Assembly: GCA_029863175.1 (NCBI GenBank)
Contig: JAOTVX010000011.1
Location: forward strand, 16,804 to 80,803
Direction of reading: 5' to 3'
Source: Betaproteobacteria bacterium
Lineage (GTDB): Bacteria; Pseudomonadota; Gammaproteobacteria; Burkholderiales; SG8-41
DNA length: 64,000 bases
Shown: piece by piece, positions 17,034-27,844 of the stretch
Position numbering within the stretch: the stretch's first letter is position 1
Layout: every line of letters begins with the position of its first letter
Notes under the pieces: generated by a model
Told to the model about the DNA's origin: nothing
The model's input: the letters and a program-made list of their open reading frames with translations, nothing else
Database searches by the model: none
Made by a program: the position numbers and the translations under genes

Positions 17034-18061
17034 GTGCGGTCGCAGGCGCAACGTTGCGTCGCGACGCATCCCAGGCGGCGCAGGCAGGACAACCGTTGCT
17101 CGAAGTGCGGAATTTGAAGATGCACTTTACGATGACGAAAGGAATCCTCTCCCGCGGGACTGCTGCGAAGATCAAGGCGGTCGATGACGTGAGCTTTACC
17201 ATCGCGCGCGGCGAGACCTTGGGGTTGGTCGGCGAATCCGGCTGCGGCAAGACCACCACCGGGCGCTGCATTCTGCATCTCGAAAAGCTGACCTCCGGAG
17301 AGATCATCTTCGAGGGCCAGAACCTCACCAAGCTCGGCCGAAAAGCCTTAAACGAAAAACGCGAGCGGATGCAGGTCATTTTCCAGGACCCCTTCAGTTC
17401 GCTCAATCCGCGGATGAAAGTGGGTGACATCATCGGGGAACCGATGAAGGTCCATGGCATCTACCCTAAACAGAAGGAACGTGACGAACGCGTGGCGGAG
17501 CTGCTTTTGGTATGCGGACTCAATCCGAAGTTCATGGATCGCTATCCGCACGAAATGAGCGGCGGACAGCGCCAACGCGTGGGCATCGCTCGTGCGCTGG
17601 CGCTCAATCCGCAGTTCATCGTATGCGACGAGGCGGTATCCGCTCTGGACGTTTCGATCCAGGCGCAGGTGATCAATCTGCTGGAGAGCCTGCGCGAGCA
17701 GTTCCACCTTTCGTATCTGTTCATCGCCCACGATCTGAGTGTGGTGCACCATCTGTGCCACCGGGTTGCCGTGATGTACTTGGGGCGGCTGGTGGAACTC
17801 GCCGATTCCGACGAGCTGTTCTCCAATCCGCTACACCCCTACACCCAGGCGCTGCTCGCGGCCGTGCCCATCCCGGATCCCGATGTCGAGAGACAGCGTG
17901 CGCACCGCGTCATGAAGGGCGAAATACCGAGTCCGATCAATCCGCCAAGCGGCTGCGTGTTTCATCCCCGCTGCCCGCTCGCGGTGGGCAGCTGCCAGCA
18001 CGAGGTGCCGCAGTTGCGAGAACTAAAGCCTGGGCATTGGGTTTCATGTCCACGGGTGTAA
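17030..18061 (+). CDS. peptide/oligopeptide ABC transporter ATP-binding protein (DppF/OppF type)
   Basis: This is the partner ATPase of the preceding gene, 343 residues. It has [18 protein letters not shown] (Walker A), [17 protein letters not shown] (signature), [12 protein letters not shown] (Walker B) and the C-terminal block [14 protein letters not shown]. In Walker B the usual Pro after Glu is Ala (DEAVS), a common F-type variant. Translationally coupled to the D subunit. Confidence 0.92.
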   Translation: MSAVAGATLRRDASQAAQAGQPLLEVRNLKMHFTMTKGILSRGTAAKIKAVDDVSFTIARGETLGLVGESGCGKTTTGRCILHLEKLTSGEIIFEGQNLTKLGRKALNEKRERMQVIFQDPFSSLNPRMKVGDIIGEPMKVHGIYPKQKERDERVAELLLVCGLNPKFMDRYPHEMSGGQRQRVGIARALALNPQFIVCDEAVSALDVSIQAQVINLLESLREQFHLSYLFIAHDLSVVHHLCHRVAVMYLGRLVELADSDELFSNPLHPYTQALLAAVPIPDPDVERQRAHRVMKGEIPSPINPPSGCVFHPRCPLAVGSCQHEVPQLRELKPGHWVSCPRV

Positions 18062-18171
18062 GTATTTTTGCCAGGCGGGGCCCGAAACCGGTGGTAGACT
18101 GGGCGCGGGTATTGCGGGATCTTGTTCCAGCGCAGGATTTCCCACAGCCCGCAGCGGCTTTCGAGACGGCC

Positions 18172-18201
18172 TAGCGGCTGTCGGACAATAAGCTGGATTA
18201 A
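18172..18201. repeat. half copy of the TGTCGGAC palindromic element
   Basis: CTAGCGGCTGTCGGACAATA resembles the left arm of the element at 29187 (CTAGCAGCCTGTCGGACTTA), including the TAG at its edge. No second arm is seen here. Confidence 0.45.
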
Positions 18202-18218
18202 CCAAACGAGGAGATTCA

Positions 18219-19838
18219 ATGAAACCCATCCGATTGAAAGCAGTGTGCGCTGCGTTGGCGGGCATCGCCTTCGGCATCAGCGCAGCGGGCCTTGCCGGGG
18301 CACAGACCCCCAAACAGGGCGGCAACCTCCAATTTGTCGTTCCCGCTGAGCCGCCGAGCTACGATGCGCACCGCGAGACCACTTTCGCGATGATCCATCC
18401 GATCCGGCCGTTTTACAGCCTGTTGATCCGGGTGAATCCGGACAATCCTTCCTCGACCACAGACTTTGTCTGCGACCTCTGCGAGGGCAAGGTGGAGGCG
18501 CCGACGGACGGCGACAAGACATACACGTTCAAGATCCGCAAGGACGTGAAATTCCACAACGGCGACAAGTTGACGGCGCACGACGTGGTGGCCACCTTCC
18601 ACAAGATCATCTGGCCTGTGAAAGGTGTGGCGAGCGCGCGCAAGGCGTTTTACACCATGGTGGAGAGCGTGACCGCCCCGGACGATTACACGGTGCAATT
18701 CAAGCTCAAGTTCCCGAGCGGCGCCTTCATCCCGGCGCTCGCCGCACCGTACAACTTCGTCTACCAGAAGAGCCAGCTCGACAAGGACATGCACTGGTAC
18801 GAGAAGAACATCAATGGCACAGGCGCGTTCAAGTTCGAGAAGCGCGAGGCGGGTGCAGTTATTCGTGGCGTGCGCAATCCCGACTTCTTCGTCAAGGGCA
18901 AGCCCTATCTCGATAGCTTTGACGCGATCTTCGCCAAGAAGCAGTCGCTGCGGGTGCAGGCAATCCGCGGTGACCGCGCCGCGATCGAGTTCCGCGGCTT
19001 CCCGCCGAAAGCCCGCGACGACCTCGTCAAAGCGCTCGGCAAGGACATCACCGTGCAAGAGAGCGACTGGAACTGCGTGCTGATCACGACCGTCAACCAC
19101 AAGAGGAAGCCGTTCGACGACGTGCGCGTGCGCAGGGCGCTCACACTGGCGGTGGATCGCTGGGGCGGCTCCAAGTATTTGTCCCAGATCGCGATCGTCA
19201 AGGCCGTGGGGGGCATCGCCTTCCCTAACCACGCGCTCGCCGCAACCAAGCAGGAGCTCGAGCAGATCGCAGGCTACTGGCCCGACCTCAAGAAATCCCG
19301 CGCGGAGGCAAAAAGGCTGCTCAAGGAATCGGGGATAGACCTGTCGAAGACCTATTACTTCAACAACCGGGCTGTCGATCAACCCTACAAGATCGTGGGC
19401 ACCTGGCTGATCGACCAGTGGCGGGAGGTCGGGCTCAAGTTTGAGCAGCACACGATTCCGACGGGGCCGTTCTACGACATGCTGCGCAAGAAGAAGGAGT
19501 TCGATGTCTCCCTCGACTTCAACTGCCAGTCCATCGTCAATCCGCTCGTGGACGTCTCGAAGTTTATCTCGGACGACCGCGCTGGAAACAACAACGGCAA
19601 CTACCAGGACCGTGAGGTTGACGCGCTGTTTGACAAGATGAGCCGGTCGGCTGACCCGAAGGAGCAGCGCGTGTTGATGCGCCAGATGGAGAAGCTCACA
19701 CTCGATACGCACGCCAACGCCTTCATCACGCTGTGGTGGAACCGCATCATTCCTCACCGCTCGTACGTGAAGGGATGGAAAATCAGCCCGAGCCACTATC
19801 TCAACCAGTCGCTCGATAACGTATGGCTTGACAAGTAA
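18219..19838 (+). CDS. periplasmic substrate-binding protein of the peptide ABC importer (SBP family 5)
   Basis: The protein has a signal peptide (residues 1 to about 28, ending AGLAGAQ), then the family-5 binding fold: KQGGNLQFVVPAEPPSYDAH, the family block KDVKFHNGDKLTAHDVVATF, GTGAFKFEKREAG and RVRRALTLAVDRWGG. The 539 residues are normal for DppA/OppA relatives. GAGGAG precedes the ATG. It lies 157 bases after the ATPase pair and ahead of the permeases. Family-5 receptors bind peptides, nickel, opines or glycosides, so the ligand cannot be fixed from sequence; the neighbouring enolase-superfamily enzyme hints at a small carboxylate or dipeptide. Confidence 0.93.
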   Translation: MKPIRLKAVCAALAGIAFGISAAGLAGAQTPKQGGNLQFVVPAEPPSYDAHRETTFAMIHPIRPFYSLLIRVNPDNPSSTTDFVCDLCEGKVEAPTDGDKTYTFKIRKDVKFHNGDKLTAHDVVATFHKIIWPVKGVASARKAFYTMVESVTAPDDYTVQFKLKFPSGAFIPALAAPYNFVYQKSQLDKDMHWYEKNINGTGAFKFEKREAGAVIRGVRNPDFFVKGKPYLDSFDAIFAKKQSLRVQAIRGDRAAIEFRGFPPKARDDLVKALGKDITVQESDWNCVLITTVNHKRKPFDDVRVRRALTLAVDRWGGSKYLSQIAIVKAVGGIAFPNHALAATKQELEQIAGYWPDLKKSRAEAKRLLKESGIDLSKTYYFNNRAVDQPYKIVGTWLIDQWREVGLKFEQHTIPTGPFYDMLRKKKEFDVSLDFNCQSIVNPLVDVSKFISDDRAGNNNGNYQDREVDALFDKMSRSADPKEQRVLMRQMEKLTLDTHANAFITLWWNRIIPHRSYVKGWKISPSHYLNQSLDNVWLDK

Positions 19839-19863
19839 AGTGCAATAGGAGGTACGACCGCCC

Positions 19864-19894
19864 GCCGCCCGCACCGTTTCTGGTCGCGGGCGGC
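19864..19894 (+). promoter_or_regulatory. intercistronic stem-loop after the binding-protein gene
   Basis: GCCGCCCGC (19864-19872) pairs perfectly with GCGGGCGGC (19886-19894) across a 13-base loop, without a T-run. Such stems after ABC binding-protein genes commonly protect the upstream mRNA and raise receptor levels over permeases. Confidence 0.65.
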
Positions 19895-19914
19895 AGCGTT
19901 TCCCCGTTCAGATT

Positions 19915-20886
19915 ATGTACCGCTATATATTGAAGCGCGGGCTGCTGGTCATCCCGACCCTGTTTGGAGCGGCGCTGCTGGTCTTTACGCTGCTGCGACT
20001 CATTCCCGGCGATATCTGCGAAATGCGCATGGCCGGAACCGGGGGCTACTTCGACGAGAACGCGCTCGAGGTCTGCCGCGAGGAGATGGGGACCAACCAG
20101 CCGATGCTGGGGCAGTTCTTCAGTTTCGTATGGGGCCTCATGCGCTTCGACTTTGGCATTTCCATGTGGACCGGCCAGCCCATCATCTCGGAAATCGCGT
20201 TGCGCTTTGAGCTGTCGTTGCAGGTGGCAATCATGGCTACCCTCGTCGGGATCATCATTGCGATTCCGCTGGGCACGATTTCCGCGGTCAAGCAAAACAC
20301 CTGGATCGACTACGTCGTGCGCTGCATCAGCATCGCCGGGATCGCCATGCCGAGCTTCTGGCTCGGGATCCTGATCATCGTCGGGCTTCTAATATCCACG
20401 AATTATCTATTCGATTCCCCGTGGATGCCGCCGATTCAATACGTGCCGATCTGGGAGGACCCGGTCCACAATCTTTCCATGCTGATCTGGCCGACGGTGG
20501 CCACCGGCTACCGTTACTCAGCGGTGGCGACGCGGATGACGCGCTCCGCGCTGCTCGAGGTGCTGCGCGAGGATTACGTGCGCACTGCGCGCGCCAAGGG
20601 TCTGTGGGAGAAACTGATCATCCGGCGCCACGCCCTGAAGAACGCGATGCTGCCCGTGATCACCGTGGTCGGCCTCGAGTTCGCATTCCTGATGGGGGGG
20701 CTGGTGGTGACCGAGCAGGTCTTCAATTTGAACGGCCTCGGCAAGCTGTTCGTCGAGTCGGTGATCAACAACGACTACAGCCTGACCCAGGCCCTGGTGA
20801 TGCTCGTGGTGATGGTATTCATTTTTGTGAACTTCGTGGTGGACATCTGCTACGCCTGGCTGGACCCGCGTATCCGGTATAGCTGA
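19915..20886 (+). CDS. peptide ABC transporter permease (DppB type)
   Basis: This is an inner-membrane permease with the DppB/OppB layout: N-terminal segment (LKRGLLVIPTLFGAALLVFT) and the periplasmic loop with RLIPGDICEMRM. Further on come the core segments (LQVAIMATLVGIIIAIPLG and others) and the EAA loop EVLREDYVRTARAKGLWEKL, which docks the ATPase. The C-terminus GLGKLFVESVINNDYSLTQA is characteristic. 323 residues. The following permease starts 10 bases after the stop. Confidence 0.93.
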   Translation: MYRYILKRGLLVIPTLFGAALLVFTLLRLIPGDICEMRMAGTGGYFDENALEVCREEMGTNQPMLGQFFSFVWGLMRFDFGISMWTGQPIISEIALRFELSLQVAIMATLVGIIIAIPLGTISAVKQNTWIDYVVRCISIAGIAMPSFWLGILIIVGLLISTNYLFDSPWMPPIQYVPIWEDPVHNLSMLIWPTVATGYRYSAVATRMTRSALLEVLREDYVRTARAKGLWEKLIIRRHALKNAMLPVITVVGLEFAFLMGGLVVTEQVFNLNGLGKLFVESVINNDYSLTQALVMLVVMVFIFVNFVVDICYAWLDPRIRYS

Positions 20887-20896
20887 GGACCGACTG

Positions 20897-21805
20897 ATGA
20901 AACTGAGTGCAGCTGCGGTAGGTAATGTCGACATCGAAGCCGAACTCGCTGCGGCAAGGCTGCCCTTTTTCAAGGCCTTCGGTAAATGGGTGCGCCAACA
21001 GCCACTCGGCGCCGCGAGCGGCATCGGCGTGATTGCCATGATCCTCATTGCAATCTTCGCGCCGCAACTCGCACCTTTCGACCCGGTGGCCTCCGACTAC
21101 GCGAGATTGGCAGAGGCGCCAGGCGTCGAGTACTGGTTGGGTACCGACCAGTTCGGACGCGATCTGCTATCGCGCGTCATCTGGGGCGCACGCACTGCGC
21201 TGTTCATTGGCTTCACTTCTGCGGTCCTGGGGGCCACAGGCGGACTGGTGCTGGGCGTGACCAGCGCCTATTTTGGTGGTTTGTTCGACCTGCTGTTTCA
21301 ACGCGTGATGGACGTGTTTCTCGCGTTTCCGCTGATCATCATGGCGCTCGCCGTGGTCGCGATTTTCGGCACGGGGCCCGAAAATGTGATTATCGCGATT
21401 ACCATCCCGTTTGTCCCGCGCTGCGCCCGCGTAGTGCGATCCGGTGCGCTGACGATACGCGAAATGCCGTATGTCGATGCTGCGCGCGCACTGGGCTACA
21501 GCCACACGCGCATCATTCTGCGGCACATGGCGCCGAACTGCATGGCGCCCTACCTCATCATGCTAACCACGTTTCTCGGCCAGGCCATCTTGCTCGAGGC
21601 GTCGTTGTCCTACCTCGGCCTGGGCGTGCAGGAGCCCGTCGCGGCGTGGGGTCTGATGCTGCAGGGCGGCGCGGAAGAATACGCCGAGAGCGCGCCGTGG
21701 ATCGCGATCTTTCCCGGGCTGGCCATCACGCTGGCGGTTTTTGCCTTCAACCTGTTTGGCGATTCGGTCCGCGACACCCTGGACCCGAAACTGCGCGCCC
21801 GCTAG
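20897..21805 (+). CDS. peptide ABC transporter permease (DppC type)
   Basis: This is the second permease of the importer, 302 residues. It has a long cytoplasmic N-terminus, one segment (GIGVIAMILIAIFAPQLAPF), the conserved WLGTDQFGRDLLSRVIWGAR, and the EAA loop YVDAARALGYSHTRIILRHM. The C-terminal block FAFNLFGDSVRDTLDPKLR is diagnostic for DppC/OppC. Operon with dppB-like; a 217-base gap separates it from the fused ATPase gene. Confidence 0.93.
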   Translation: MKLSAAAVGNVDIEAELAAARLPFFKAFGKWVRQQPLGAASGIGVIAMILIAIFAPQLAPFDPVASDYARLAEAPGVEYWLGTDQFGRDLLSRVIWGARTALFIGFTSAVLGATGGLVLGVTSAYFGGLFDLLFQRVMDVFLAFPLIIMALAVVAIFGTGPENVIIAITIPFVPRCARVVRSGALTIREMPYVDAARALGYSHTRIILRHMAPNCMAPYLIMLTTFLGQAILLEASLSYLGLGVQEPVAAWGLMLQGGAEEYAESAPWIAIFPGLAITLAVFAFNLFGDSVRDTLDPKLRAR

Positions 21806-22022
21806 CCGCTTGCCACCCGGGGGGGTCCGAAACGGAACTTTCGGCGCACGACTAACGGCAGTTACGGGTCGCCCGCAGCACGATAGGGCGACCAGACACG
21901 CAAGCCACACGACCTTCGGACCCTTGTCCGGCGCAGCGTCGGTGCTCCGGGGCGCGCGCCCGGGAGTGCGTTATCTCCACCAAGCCGTGCTCGATTTGCT
22001 GAACGCCGCGTAGACCTGCTCG

Positions 22023-24061
<2,039 letters not shown>

Positions 24062-24068
<7 letters not shown>

Positions 24069-24160
24069 AAGTCGTGAATCGCACTGCGTGCAGAACCCAG
24101 AATTAGCCGCCGATGGACGCCGAAATACGCCGATTACTGATCGTGAATCGTCAGTCGTCA
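24062..24160. repeat. short-word spacer (GTCGTGAATCG, GACGCCGAAATACGCCGA)
   Basis: The spacer between two convergent genes contains GTCGTGAATCGCACTG, GCCGATGGACGCCGAAATAC and GATCGTGAATCGTCAGTCGT. Similar words recur at 30272, 50066 and 59560. Confidence 0.6.
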
Positions 24161-25264
24161 CACCTCTTTCGCATAACGGCGGACCTTCGCCTCATCCACG
24201 TCAGCCCCGATGCCGGGTCCTGCGGTTAGCGCGACGTGGCCGCCGGAGAGATCGAGCGGCCGCTTGATGAGGTCGTCGGTCAGGAAAGTGCTGGTCAAAC
24301 TCACACCCCAGTCGAGCGTGGGAATCGCAGCCGCGATGTGGGTCATCGCCGAGGAGGCGATGCCGGTTTCGGCCATCTTGCAAGCGAGGTTTACCTTCAT
24401 GCCGAGGCGCTCGCAGAGTTGCCCGGCCTCCATCACCGCTTGCATGCCGCCGAGCTTGATGGTCTTGAGGCTGCCGCCGGCGATACCCACGTCGTGGTGG
24501 CGCCTGAGGTCATCCAGCGAATGCAGGCCTTCATCGGCGCCGATGGGAATGCGGGTCGCCTTCGCGACGCGCCCGATGCCGTCGAGGTCACCCACCGGCA
24601 CCGGCTGCTCGAAGAAAGCGAGGGGCGTGTCTCCGAGCGCGCGCACGTAGGCGATCGCCTGGTCCACATTCCAACCCTGGTTCGCATCGGAGCAGACGAG
24701 CAGCTTGCCATTGCCCAGCGCCTTGCAGACTTCGCGGGTGCGTTCCGCATCATCGAGCGGGTCGCCCATGCCGACCTTGACCTTGAATGCAATGTAGCCC
24801 TCCGCCTTGGCCTTGAGCGCTTCCTCGACATCAGCGGCCGTTCCCTTCCCGCTGCCGATCAGGCGCAGGAGCGGTGCCCGCTCGCGCCGCTTGCCGCCCA
24901 GCAGCTCGCAGGCGGACTTGCCGGTCGTTTTGCCGAGTGCGTCGTGTAGCGCCACCTCGATCGCCGACTTGGCGCCGTCGTTGCCGTAGAGATAGCGGTC
25001 GGAGCGTTCCATGACAGCGGCAATGTCGTCGCCATCGATGCCCTCGAGGCGTGGCGCCAGGTGTCGCACGGCCGCGACCATGCCTTGGAGCGTCTCGCCG
25101 GTCATCGAGGGCGCGGAGCCCGCTTCGCCCCAGCCCACGACGCCTTCCCTGGTCTCGAGGCGCACCAGAACGTTGTTGGCGGCGCGCACTTCCTCGAACG
25201 ACATCTTGAGGGGCTTGACCACCGGGATGCTGATTCCGATGGCCTCGATTGTCTTGATCTTCAT
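24158..25264 (-). CDS. enolase-superfamily enzyme, muconate lactonizing/dipeptide epimerase-like
   Basis: The 368-residue protein has the capping domain (residues 1-120) and the TIM barrel of the mandelate racemase/muconate lactonizing group. It shows the KxK motif on strand 2 (AFKVKVGMG) and likely Mg ligands in LVCSDANQGW, AFFEQPVP and PIGADEGLHS. A basic residue on strand 6 (TIKLGG) is also seen. The MLE-subgroup pattern fits epimerases, dehydratases and cycloisomerases; substrate cannot be read. The DxD motif typical of L-Ala-D/L-Glu epimerases was not seen. It converges on a peptide-type importer, which suggests the imported compound as a possible substrate. Confidence 0.88.
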   Translation of the reverse strand: MKIKTIEAIGISIPVVKPLKMSFEEVRAANNVLVRLETREGVVGWGEAGSAPSMTGETLQGMVAAVRHLAPRLEGIDGDDIAAVMERSDRYLYGNDGAKSAIEVALHDALGKTTGKSACELLGGKRRERAPLLRLIGSGKGTAADVEEALKAKAEGYIAFKVKVGMGDPLDDAERTREVCKALGNGKLLVCSDANQGWNVDQAIAYVRALGDTPLAFFEQPVPVGDLDGIGRVAKATRIPIGADEGLHSLDDLRRHHDVGIAGGSLKTIKLGGMQAVMEAGQLCERLGMKVNLACKMAETGIASSAMTHIAAAIPTLDWGVSLTSTFLTDDLIKRPLDLSGGHVALTAGPGIGADVDEAKVRRYAKEV

Positions 25265-25320
25265 GCCGGCCTCCTGTGGAACTTGAATGGTGGACCAGGT
25301 TGCAGGGCCGACGCAAGCCG

Positions 25321-25485
25321 GTGACCATTAACCACGGAATCACACGACGGGTTCGTGAAACGCGAACCGAAAAACCATCTACCACGGAAACACACGGAAG
25401 CGATCTAAATTCAAGATTGTATTGGTTCTAATTCCGTGTGCTTCCGTGTGCTTCCGTGTGGTTCCGTGGCTGAGATGTCTTGGTC
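25321..25485. repeat. CCACGGAA/TTCCGTG inverted intergenic element, copy 2 (expanded)
   Basis: TTAACCACGGAATCACACG opens the element, a second CTACCACGGAAACACACGG follows, and the right arm is an expanded series ATTCCGTGTGCTTCCGTG, TGCTTCCGTGTGGTTCCGTG. It occupies the spacer between the enolase-superfamily gene and azlC, and its last unit contains the earliest ATG of azlC. Confidence 0.8.
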
Positions 25486-25546
25486 CTAACCTGATATGGT
25501 GTGCTTCCGTGGCCTGAAAAGCGTCTCGAATGCGAAGATTATTGCG

Positions 25547-26266
25547 GTGAGCGCGAGCAATGACGGTGCGACGCCGGGCTGGCGTCTGGGTGTGCGCGAG
25601 GCGTTCGGCGTGCCTGCGGCGGTGGTCGGGCCGGCCTATATCGGCTACGGGTCGCTCGCGGAGGAGTACGGCTTGTCGATCGCGCACAGCATGTTCGCGA
25701 CCGTGGCGATCTGGGCGTTGCCCGGGCAGTTGATCCTGATCGAGATGCATGCCATCGGCGCCGCGGCAATCGCGATCGTCCTTGCCTCGACGCTCTCCGG
25801 TGCGCGGTTCCTGCCGATGAGCCTGTCGCTGCTTCCGCGCATACGCGATCCGCGCCACGGCAATGCGACGGTTTATTTGGCCGCGCAGTTGATCTCCATG
25901 ACCGGGTGGGCCATGGCAATGCGCCGCTGCCCCGACTTGCGCTCCGAGGACCGTATTCCGTACCTGATCGGCTTTCAGTTAACGTGCATCGCGGTGGCCA
26001 CGGCGTGCGCAGTTTCGGGACATCTCCTGACTAGCGCCTTGCCGCCGTTGGTGCGGCTGGGCCTGGTGTTCCTGGCGCCCGCCTACTTCCTTGTGATCCT
26101 CGCCGGCGAGTTGCGCACCCGCGTCGCTGCCATCGCGGTGTCGTGTGGCGCGGTCGCCGGGCCGCTCCTGTACGTCGTCAATCCGCAGTGGAGCGTGATT
26201 GCGGCGGGTGTGATCGGGGGCACCGTGGCGTACCTGGTTCAGAGGAGATATGGAAGACGCGTTTGA
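25547..26266 (+). CDS. azlC: AzlC-family branched-chain amino acid exporter subunit
   Basis: This is the large subunit of an AzlCD/YgaZH-type exporter with five to six membrane segments and the typical AzlC blocks: GPAYIGYGSLAEEYGLS, MFATVAIWALPGQLILIEM, ASTLSGARFLPMSLSLLP. It ends with several more segments. An ATG at 25496 extends the frame by 17 residues, but these are encoded by the repeat element, so I prefer the GTG at 25547. The partner azlD overlaps the 3' end by 17 bases. AzlC homologues export branched-chain amino acids; some members transport other amino acids. Confidence 0.87.
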   Translation: MSASNDGATPGWRLGVREAFGVPAAVVGPAYIGYGSLAEEYGLSIAHSMFATVAIWALPGQLILIEMHAIGAAAIAIVLASTLSGARFLPMSLSLLPRIRDPRHGNATVYLAAQLISMTGWAMAMRRCPDLRSEDRIPYLIGFQLTCIAVATACAVSGHLLTSALPPLVRLGLVFLAPAYFLVILAGELRTRVAAIAVSCGAVAGPLLYVVNPQWSVIAAGVIGGTVAYLVQRRYGRRV

Positions 26267-26588
26267 GCTCTGGTCGGTGACGGCTGCGTGCGCCGTAGGC
26301 CATTACTTCTGGCGGGGCCTCGGTGTGGCGCTGTCCGGGCGAGTTACCGTGAACAGCGAGCTGTTCAACTGGGTCACGTGCGTCGCCTACGCCATGATCG
26401 CGGGGCTGGTCATGCGGATCATGATCTTTCCCGCCGGGATGTTGGCGGAAAGTGCGCTCGTCGATCGTCTCGCGGCGTGCGTGCTGGCGCTGGCCGCGTT
26501 CTATGCCTGGCGGCGAAACCTGTTCGTGGGCGTATCCGCCGGGGTCGTGGTGTTGACGCTTGCGAGTTGGGCGCGCACTTTCGGGTAG
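26250..26588 (+). CDS. azlD: AzlD-family small subunit of the amino acid exporter
   Basis: The 112-residue protein has three to four hydrophobic segments (VTCVAYAMIAGLVMRIMIFP, RLAACVLALAAFYAWRR, FVGVSAGVVVLTLASW). AzlD is the obligatory small partner of AzlC, and the genes overlap as usual. The N-terminus MEDAFELWSVTAACAVGHYF is divergent. A repeat array begins a few bases after the stop. Confidence 0.85.
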   Translation: MEDAFELWSVTAACAVGHYFWRGLGVALSGRVTVNSELFNWVTCVAYAMIAGLVMRIMIFPAGMLAESALVDRLAACVLALAAFYAWRRNLFVGVSAGVVVLTLASWARTFG

Positions 26589-26597
26589 AATGCCGTC

Positions 26598-26732
26598 GGA
26601 GAAAGTGATGATTAATGGTGATAATTAGTGGTGATAATTGCTGGTGTTAGATGGAGCCGTCGCGCTTCCTTGAATTTCATCACCAGTTTTCATCACCATC
26701 TTTCATCACCCTTTCTCATCACTTGTTCCTAG
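26598..26732. repeat. GTGATGA ... TCATCACC inverted short-word array
   Basis: The left arm is AAGTGATGATTAATGGTGAT plus AGTGGTGATAATTGCTGGTG. The right arm is CATCACCAGTTTTCATCACC, ATCTTTCATCACCC and TCTCATCACTTG. The centre is GATGGAGCCGTCGCGC. The array is a large imperfect palindrome of the class seen at 12138 and 39195. Confidence 0.85.
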
Positions 26733-26763
26733 TGAGAGGCCATTGCGCAGAATTCTCGAAACG

Positions 26764-27549
26764 ATGACCCCAGCTATCCTGTTAGAGCGTGATGGCACGA
26801 TCGCGACCGTTACGTTGAGCAACCCCGAGAAGCTCAACGCCATTACGGTGGCGATGTGGCAGGAGTTCATGCGCGTCATGAAGTCACTCTCCTTGGAGGA
26901 GGACCTGCGCTGCATCGTGCTGCGCGGCGCGGGCGAGAAGGCCTTCGCTGCGGGGGCTGACATCGAGGAATTCGCGCGCGCGCGCGACAATGTCGAGCAG
27001 GGCAAGCGCTACCACCGCCAGGATGTATTCGGGGCGCTCAAAGCGGTTGACGAGTGCCGTCATCCCACGGTGGCGATGATTCACGGGCCCTGCGTGGGCG
27101 GCGGGCTCGAGATCGCTTGCATGTGCGACATCCGGATCGCCGGTGCGTCGGGCCGGTTCGGCGTGCCGATCAACCGCCTGGGTTTTGCCATTGCCTACGA
27201 CGAGTTGGCGGCGCTCCTGCCGCTCGTGGGGCGCGCGGTGGCGCTGGAGATCCTCGTCGAAGGCCGGGTCTGGGGCGCGCCGGAGGCCTACGAAAAGGGG
27301 CTGGTGAACCGCGTGGTGCCAGATGAACGGCTGGCCGCGGAAGTCGATGCCACAGCCCGGCGCATTGCGGAGGGTGCGCCGCTGGTGAACCGCCTGCACA
27401 AGAAAATGGTCCGGCGGCTCGCGCCGCTGCCGGTGCCGCTTACGGAAGCCGAGATCGAGGAGAACTTCGCGTATTTCAATACCGAGGATTACCGCATCGG
27501 CTACGATGCTTTCCTCAAGAAGAAAAAGCCCAAGTTTGTCGGAAAATGA
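26764..27549 (+). CDS. enoyl-CoA hydratase/isomerase (crotonase) family protein
   Basis: This 261-residue crotonase-fold protein starts MTPAILLERDGTIATVTLSN. The oxyanion-hole segments are AFAAGADIEEF and the Gly-rich HGPCVGGGLEIACMCDIRIA. In classical hydratases the two catalytic glutamates lie in the GGxxELAxxCD block and in FGQPE; here the first is present (GGLEIA) but the second segment reads FGVPINRLGF, without Glu. It may therefore be an isomerase, a hydrolase or another crotonase activity rather than a true hydratase. I chose the ATG at 26764; the TTG at 26743 is an alternative. Confidence 0.88.
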   Translation: MTPAILLERDGTIATVTLSNPEKLNAITVAMWQEFMRVMKSLSLEEDLRCIVLRGAGEKAFAAGADIEEFARARDNVEQGKRYHRQDVFGALKAVDECRHPTVAMIHGPCVGGGLEIACMCDIRIAGASGRFGVPINRLGFAIAYDELAALLPLVGRAVALEILVEGRVWGAPEAYEKGLVNRVVPDERLAAEVDATARRIAEGAPLVNRLHKKMVRRLAPLPVPLTEAEIEENFAYFNTEDYRIGYDAFLKKKKPKFVGK

Positions 27550-27589
27550 ATGCCTTCGCGGCCGGGCGCGCCAAGTCGTGAGTAGACGC

Positions 27590-27735
27590 CATCTCAGAAC
27601 AAACACAGCCACGGAACCACACGAAAAAATTGGTTCGGTACAGCGTACCTCCGGGGTCAGGCCTTCGTCCGTGTACTTCCTTGTGATTCCGTGGTTAATG
27701 GTGTTCTGGGTTCACGGCTTCTTCTGAGACGGGTT
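27590..27735. repeat. CCACGGAA/TTCCGTG inverted intergenic element, copy 3
   Basis: The copy reads ACACAGCCACGGAACCACAC at the left, TTGGTTCGGTACAGCGTACC in the middle, TCAGGCCTTCGTCCGTGTAC, then TTGTGATTCCGTGGTTAATG and GTTCACGG. The central block (TTGTTGTTCCGCTAAAGCGC in copy 1) has diverged but stays in place. Minor words (TCACCAATCACGAATCAC) follow near 27815. Confidence 0.83.
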
Positions 27736-27844
27736 TTAGCCAGCGGAGCGGGTTTTACAGAAACTTTGACCATTCGGGGTCAATGCAACGGGTTAATCCA
27801 TTGACCACTGACCCCTCACCAATCACGAATCACAGGGGTAAGTA

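Noticed and set aside
18216..19874. Minus-strand frame of 552 codons opposite the substrate-binding protein
   Set aside because: Antisense of a clear SBP family 5 gene; no motifs of its own.
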